Below, one piece after another: positions 5,282 through 9,305 of a stretch of 9,305 nucleotides of DNA; positions within the stretch are counted from its first letter, which is position 1, and each line of letters starts with the position of its first letter. Under the pieces are notes generated by a model. That model was not told the DNA's origin and searched no databases. It was given only the letters and a program-made list of their open reading frames with translations. The DNA lies in assembly GCA_021835105.1 (NCBI GenBank), contig JAKBQS010000032.1, positions 1-9,305 of the forward strand. Direction: 5' to 3'. Origin of the DNA: Microcaldota archaeon (GTDB taxonomy: Archaea; Micrarchaeota; Micrarchaeia; Micrarchaeales; CABMGC01). The position numbers and the translations under genes were made by a program.

Positions 5282-6144
5282 CCAATAGTTATGATGACAG
5301 ATCCGATTATTACAACAAAAAGCCCTGCAAGCTGTAGAGCACCAAGCCTGTCCCTGTAGATTATGGCGCCAAGCATGGCGACAAATAGAGGTGCAATTGC
5401 AAGTATTGAGCCACCTACGGCAAGGTAATTTGAAGCAGTAACAAATCCAAAGATAAGATTAACGAAGCCGTCGATTATGCCAACAACTGCCAGTGCATAC
5501 ATTAGCCCTTTAGTTGCAAGCAAACGGATAAATGCTCTGATCTTTGGAAGTTTGCTGGATTTGTAGGAATGGTAGTAGGTCATTACTGCAGCAGTCATCC
5601 TTGCTGTTATTAGTGCAGCTACGAATGTCAGACCGTAAGATATAGAGAATGCGATAATAACCCAGTATAGCCCCCAGCATACATTTGCCATAACTGCAGG
5701 CAGCAGATTCTTGTTTATTTTCATCCGTTCTTCGGCAATGAGCATTGCCACACCAACGAATATGAGGGCTATCCCTATGCCATGGTATAAACTTACCTTC
5801 TCTCCGAAAACAAGCAAGCCAGCAATTACTATTATTGTTGGCTGTATTTCAGTCAGGGAAGAGACCTTTGTGACCTGCTCCTTTTCCATTGACCTGTAAA
5901 ACAGCGGATATCCGGCGCCGAGAAACAAGCCCGAGGCTATTGCAATGGCTATTGCAGCGTAATTGATCGTACCTATATGAATAAGGAATGCAGCGGCAAT
6001 CATTGGGAGAATACCTATTGCGAGTATTGAGAGGGAGAATGCGTATCTTTCCATCTTTGTAGCTATATACTTCTCAAGCATGCTTTCGGATACGTTGAGC
6101 AGCATCACGGCAAATGAAGCCGCAAGTATGAATCCGCTCGCCAA
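5278..6144 (-). CDS. EamA-family (drug/metabolite transporter superfamily) membrane protein
   Basis: This 288-residue protein is hydrophobic throughout and of the length usual for 10-helix DMT permeases built from two EamA repeats. Repeat 1 covers about residues 1-136 and ends with the typical VFGEKVSLYHGIGIALIFVGVAML (112-135). Repeat 2 covers about 147-287 and ends with the matching YRDRLGALQLAGLFVVIIGSVI (263-284). The short charged links around EERMKINKN (138-146) and SYKSSKLPKIR (193-203) are expected at the cytoplasmic side. The substrate cannot be told from sequence; the superfamily exports or imports amino acids, sugars, nucleosides and other small metabolites. The start is TTG at 6144 with a GGGGGTG purine stretch just upstream (6146-6152, minus strand); no ATG, GTG or TTG is available in frame further up before the tRNA. 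The gene begins only 21 nt after the tRNA-Gln on the same strand. Confidence 0.9.
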   Translation of the reverse strand: MASGFILAASFAVMLLNVSESMLEKYIATKMERYAFSLSILAIGILPMIAAAFLIHIGTINYAAIAIAIASGLFLGAGYPLFYRSMEKEQVTKVSSLTEIQPTIIVIAGLLVFGEKVSLYHGIGIALIFVGVAMLIAEERMKINKNLLPAVMANVCWGLYWVIIAFSISYGLTFVAALITARMTAAVMTYYHSYKSSKLPKIRAFIRLLATKGLMYALAVVGIIDGFVNLIFGFVTASNYLAVGGSILAIAPLFVAMLGAIIYRDRLGALQLAGLFVVIIGSVIITIG

Positions 6145-6165
6145 GGCACCCCCAGATTTAACACA

Positions 6166-6238
6166 TAGCTCCAGCCAGATTCGAACTGGCGTCGACAGGT
6201 CCAGAGCCTGCCATCCTTGACCACTAGACGATGGAGCT
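6166..6238 (-). tRNA. tRNA-Gln (anticodon CTG)
   Basis: The sequence folds as a 73-nt cloverleaf on the minus strand. The acceptor is AGCTCCA/TGGAGCT (7 bp), and the D arm is GTCT/GGAT with a 9-nt loop containing GG. The anticodon stem is GCAGG/CCTGT around the loop CTCTGGA, giving anticodon CTG for codon CAG. The T arm is GCCAG/CTGGC around TTCGAAT. The discriminator is A at 6166 and CCA is not encoded (ATGT follows), so it must be added by CCA nucleotidyltransferase. There is no intron. In most archaea this tRNA is charged first with Glu and then amidated by GatDE; those genes are not in the window. A TATA-like box lies about 30 nt upstream. The EamA transporter gene follows in the same direction. 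Confidence 0.95.
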
Positions 6239-6266
6239 TTTTGATATTGATAATTGCAATCTAAGG

Positions 6267-6274
6267 TTTAAAAA
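6267..6274 (-). promoter_or_regulatory. TATA-like box for the tRNA-Gln gene
   Basis: TTTTTAAA on the minus strand lies 29-36 nt before the mature tRNA 5' end. That spacing fits archaeal promoters with a few nucleotides of 5' leader to be removed by RNase P or equivalent. No other TATA candidate is better placed for the tRNA or the transporter behind it. Confidence 0.45.
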
Positions 6275-6303
6275 TATGCCGAGTGTCTGATTGCAGGGCG
6301 CAA

Positions 6304-6311
6304 TTAATATA
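6304..6311 (+). promoter_or_regulatory. TATA-like box for the M50 peptidase gene
   Basis: TTAATATA lies 22 nt upstream of an ATG at 6333 and 38 nt upstream of the peptidase ATG at 6349. A start of transcription near 6333 would give the peptidase mRNA a leader of about 16 nt containing AAGGA (6339-6343) as a weak ribosome binding site. Confidence 0.4.
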
Positions 6312-6348
6312 TCTTATGCAGTGCATATAGCCATGACTAAGGATATGC

Positions 6349-7035
6349 ATGGCAGCAGGCTACAGGCAGCACATTAGTGTTTCTGAAGAAATAAAGGACA
6401 TGATTCTTGCAGACCTAGTTCTAACATTGGCATTTAGCTTTGCGTTCGTTGGGGGCATTTTCGGTGTGAAGAATATAGGCAACTTGCTTTACTATATTCC
6501 AATTGCTTTTGTCGCTGTTTCCCTGTCTTTCATATTGCATGAATACATGCACAAGATTGTTGCGCAGCGATATGGTGCAATAGCCGGATTCAGGAAATCG
6601 GACATGGGACTTCTTATAACCCTTGGCACAGGCATATTTGGTTTTCTGATAGGCATACCTGGTGCAACGATGATATACACCAGCAGGTTCACATCGAAGG
6701 AGGAGGGCATTGTATCTATAGCTGGACCGCTCACAAATTTTGCGGTGTTTGTAGGCTCTTTTATACTCCTGCTACTTGTAGGTCAACACGGCTATATTGC
6801 AAGCGCACTTGGAGTAACAATGCTGATAAGCGTTCTTCTTGCGTACTTCAACATGCTGCCGATATATCCGCTTGATGGCAGCAAGGTGCTTAGGTGGAAC
6901 AAGCCAGTTTATGTCAGCTTCCTCCTCGTCCTCGGAGTGCTTTTGCTCTTCCTTGGATTCAGCATATTCAACTTGATATATCTGTTTGTGATAGCCTTCA
7001 TATTCTCAATGTTCTATTCAGGACTCAGGATATGA
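6349..7035 (+). CDS. M50-family membrane metallopeptidase (site-2-protease-like)
   Basis: This 228-residue polytopic membrane protein carries the M50 active-site layout. It has HEYMH (64-68, the HExxH zinc motif) inside a hydrophobic segment, the AGPLTNF element (125-131, family GPxxN), and NMLPIYPLDG (168-177), where D176 in the LDG motif should be the third zinc ligand. About six hydrophobic segments are visible. There is no PDZ, CBS or other added domain, so it is a minimal form. Such enzymes cut substrates within the membrane in regulated proteolysis, often of membrane-bound regulators or signal remnants; the substrate here is unknown. ATG at 6349 has a weak AAGGA five bases upstream, and an out-of-frame ATG at 6333 precedes it. 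The stop lies 4 nt from the convergent leucyl-tRNA synthetase stop, and the tRNA-Gln gene is divergent on the left. Confidence 0.9.
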   Translation: MAAGYRQHISVSEEIKDMILADLVLTLAFSFAFVGGIFGVKNIGNLLYYIPIAFVAVSLSFILHEYMHKIVAQRYGAIAGFRKSDMGLLITLGTGIFGFLIGIPGATMIYTSRFTSKEEGIVSIAGPLTNFAVFVGSFILLLLVGQHGYIASALGVTMLISVLLAYFNMLPIYPLDGSKVLRWNKPVYVSFLLVLGVLLLFLGFSIFNLIYLFVIAFIFSMFYSGLRI

Positions 7036-7039
7036 GAGA

Positions 7040-9305
7040 TCAAGATGCATCTATGCTCGGCTTGTCAGGCATTGAACGCCCAGCCCTCGCGGATTTCGAT
7101 ACTTCTTCCTTCTCCACAACAACCTTGCAACCTACAATTGAGGACATGTAGTCCGCAGCTTCAGCAAGAGCAAGAAATTCCTGTTCGGCATCAAACCACA
7201 GCTTGTTCAGGCTGCCGACCCTTTTTCCAAGATGAGATATGTACTCGGCTTCCCTTGCCTTCAACTCCACATCAATGGATTTGTCCTCATCTAATGCGGT
7301 TTTTACCGCGGAGACGTTCTTGTTTTCTGCAACCTTGTTCCATATTTGCACCTTCCAGTCTGCAGGAGATATAAGCGTGATTTTTTCCGGCGGTGCGCCT
7401 GTTTTCTTGTTTACAAGAGACATTACCTGCTTGCAATCAGCCATAGTTGAGTCTATTATCTCTTCAAGCTGCTCAAGGCCATTATTTACCGCGCCGCTGT
7501 CCGCTATGGGCCAGCTCTGTGCGCATGCAAATTTAGAATTTCCAAGGGTCTCCCACAATTCCTCGGCCACATGCGGCATGATGGGAGATAGAAGAAGGAC
7601 GATGTTATCAAGGAATTCCTTTATGACAATGCTGTTCTTTCCTCCGCGCGCGAAATACTTCTTTAGCTCTATTACCGAATCGTATAGCACTAAGGTTGAT
7701 GCACTTCTAAGCTCCAGAGTTTCCATGCACTCGGTTGCCCGGCTTATCTTCATGCTGAGCCTTGAGTAAAGCCAGTAGTCTATATCTGTAAGCTTCCCAG
7801 ACTCGAACGTTCCTACGGATTTACATGCATCGTATAGGTATGCTATGCGTTCCTTAACCCCGCTTACCGCGTAATCGCTGAACTCAGAATCGCTGAATAA
7901 GTCTGCACCGCACACCACTACGAAACGTATTGGATCTGCCCCGTATTTCCTGATTCCGTCTGCAAGAGGCACTATGTTCCCCAGGCTTTTGGACATCTTC
8001 TCGCCTTCCATAAGCACAGATCCGTTTACCACTATCTGCTTCGGCCAGTACTCCCTATCGAATATTGCGGAGTGGTTGAATATGTACATGGTAAGGTGGT
8101 TGAATATAAGGTCTGGGCCGGAATGCCTTGAGGTATCCTTATACCAATACACGAATGACTCCCTGCACTTCTTGAGCAATTCATAGCTTATTCCAGAGGA
8201 TTTGGATACAGAATCCGCATCGCCTCTCCCTAGGAATACGTAGTCGAAGAACTCCTTTGTCAGGTGATCCTCGCCTGCATCCCTTATCAGGTGGGATATG
8301 GTATAGAAACTCATGTAAATCGTAGAATCTGATAAGGATTCGATTATGTACTCTTTGTCATACGGGAATCGTGTACCGAGCCCCTGCGCCCTGACAACAG
8401 CGCGAAGATCAATCCACCCTATTGCAGATTCAAATGCCTTTCTGCTCTTCGCAGGAAGTACATTCAAAAGCCCCAACGCTTCCTGCGCTGACGCCTTCCA
8501 TCCTTCGTTTCCGTAATTCAGGAACCATTGATTATCTACAACTTTTACAACTATCTCAGATCCGCAGCGGCAGAATATGGGGGAATTCGCCATAGAATAT
8601 ATTTTTATAGCGTTTGTATTTTCTAGGAGCTTTTTCTTAAGGAGTTCTCGGGCCTTAGGCTCAGGCATTCCTGCCTCAGCACCGAGGAGCATCTTGCCGA
8701 AATGTGATTCATCTTTGTACTCGAGCTTTGTAGCTTCCTCCAAAGCCTGCTCCCTGCTTTTTCCTTCCGCTTCGGATATGCTTATATAATATTCGGAAGG
8801 TATGTTGCGCTCGCCAGCAGAGGAAGCGCGCTTGTTAGAATCAGAATCTATCCCTATAACTTTTTTTATCTCAAGAGGCTGTGTGGGATATCCTCCAGAC
8901 TTTAGCTGCGCAAGTGCGTCAAGGTCAAATGGTGCGTGGGCAGGCACGGACATGACAATGCCCGTCCCTACCTTCTCTTTCAGGAAGTATCCGGGAAGTA
9001 TAGGCACGACTTCCCCAGTGACAGGATTCTTGCATCTCTTTGATAGCATCTCGAGCCCGCTTATCTCGCCCTTTTGCTCTATTTCAAACTGGTATTTCAG
9101 TATGCTCTCAGCTGCGGAAGAGATGTAGTAGAGCCCTTCCATGCCGCTTATTGCACAGAGTGCATAAGTGATTTTCTCACCGACAAATACGTTGGTAACA
9201 CCATATATCGTTTCCGGTCTGAAGGTTGTGCATAGGAGGAACCTTCCTGGCTCGCCCTCTACCTCGAACTTTATTGCTACCTCTTCCTCTATCTCAGGCT
9301 CCACA
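7040..9305 (-). CDS. leuS: Leucyl-tRNA synthetase, archaeal type (partial, N terminus beyond window)
   Basis: This class Ia synthetase attaches leucine to tRNA-Leu. About 754 residues are visible; the family in archaea is roughly 940-970, so about 200 N-terminal residues including the HIGH motif lie past the right edge. The GTG at 9304 is only the first visible codon of valine, not a start. Numbering from there, the CP1 editing domain shows TTFRPETIYGVTN (26-38), CKNPVTG (91-97) and GTGIVMSVPAHAPFDLDAL (113-131). The catalytic signature EKMSKSLGN is at 435-443. An anticodon-binding helical domain follows, with LSPIMPHVAEELWETLG. The C-terminal tail, ending RSMPDKPSI, is the archaeal/eukaryotic extension that contacts the long variable arm of tRNA-Leu. 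Motifs look intact, so the enzyme should be active and capable of editing. It is convergent with the M50 peptidase gene, with a 4-nt gap. Confidence 0.97.
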   Translation of the reverse strand, partial: VEPEIEEEVAIKFEVEGEPGRFLLCTTFRPETIYGVTNVFVGEKITYALCAISGMEGLYYISSAAESILKYQFEIEQKGEISGLEMLSKRCKNPVTGEVVPILPGYFLKEKVGTGIVMSVPAHAPFDLDALAQLKSGGYPTQPLEIKKVIGIDSDSNKRASSAGERNIPSEYYISISEAEGKSREQALEEATKLEYKDESHFGKMLLGAEAGMPEPKARELLKKKLLENTNAIKIYSMANSPIFCRCGSEIVVKVVDNQWFLNYGNEGWKASAQEALGLLNVLPAKSRKAFESAIGWIDLRAVVRAQGLGTRFPYDKEYIIESLSDSTIYMSFYTISHLIRDAGEDHLTKEFFDYVFLGRGDADSVSKSSGISYELLKKCRESFVYWYKDTSRHSGPDLIFNHLTMYIFNHSAIFDREYWPKQIVVNGSVLMEGEKMSKSLGNIVPLADGIRKYGADPIRFVVVCGADLFSDSEFSDYAVSGVKERIAYLYDACKSVGTFESGKLTDIDYWLYSRLSMKISRATECMETLELRSASTLVLYDSVIELKKYFARGGKNSIVIKEFLDNIVLLLSPIMPHVAEELWETLGNSKFACAQSWPIADSGAVNNGLEQLEEIIDSTMADCKQVMSLVNKKTGAPPEKITLISPADWKVQIWNKVAENKNVSAVKTALDEDKSIDVELKAREAEYISHLGKRVGSLNKLWFDAEQEFLALAEAADYMSSIVGCKVVVEKEEVSKSARAGRSMPDKPSIDAS

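Noticed and set aside
6253..6304. ATTGCAAT palindrome and ATTGC-AGGGC-GCAAT inverted repeat between the tRNA and peptidase genes
   Set aside because: The arms are 4-5 bp in AT-rich DNA, which is expected by chance; the two sites are not similarly spaced from their promoters.
7239..7769. Plus-strand 176-codon open frame
   Set aside because: It lies antisense within leucyl-tRNA synthetase, as do the other plus frames between 7045 and 9128.

Overview
The window looks like chromosomal DNA of a small-genome archaeon. The evidence is a partial HerA-type DNA-pumping ATPase, an archaeal/eukaryotic-type leucyl-tRNA synthetase with the archaeal C-terminal tail, TATA-like boxes about 20-30 nt upstream of several starts, and a tRNA-Gln without an encoded CCA. 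Gene packing is very tight: convergent neighbours are separated by 8, 1 and 4 nt. A DPANN lineage of the Micrarchaeota/ARMAN kind is my best guess from overall character, but nothing here proves it.

Layout, left to right. (1) 1-1338 (-): a HerA/FtsK-superfamily ATPase that is open for 446 codons and leaves the window without a stop. It is divergent from (2) 1377-2012 (+), a DUF218/YdcF-like protein; both may be served by one symmetric TATA-like box. (3) 2021-2842 (-): endonuclease IV with all nine metal ligands. It is divergent from (4) 2894-3316 (+), a YjbQ/UPF0047 protein, across a 51-bp promoter containing two TAGCGCAT repeats spaced 21 bp apart. (5) 3318-4651 (-): a probable two-gene unit, consisting of a sequon-rich membrane-anchored surface protein followed after 2 nt by an unrecognised helical protein with a TTG start. 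(6) 4652-5281: the least explained part. It holds a 13-bp palindrome, a GC-rich hairpin, a 76-residue unknown protein with a GGTGAT ribosome binding site, and a short plus-strand unit behind a strong TATA box. That unit is either a structured RNA with mutually exclusive hairpins or a 34-residue basic peptide. (7) 5278-6238 (-): tRNA-Gln(CTG) followed 21 nt later by an EamA/DMT transporter, possibly one transcript. (8) 6349-7035 (+): an M50 site-2-protease-like membrane metallopeptidase, convergent with (9) 7040-9305 (-), leucyl-tRNA synthetase lacking its N terminus because the window ends.

Functionally this is mostly housekeeping: base-excision repair, translation, membrane proteolysis and small-molecule transport. 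I see no insertion sequence, CRISPR array or phage cassette. The best candidates for something undescribed are the structured unit at 5177-5250, the surface-protein/orphan-protein pair at 3318-4651, and the unusual HerA-like ATPase at the left edge.
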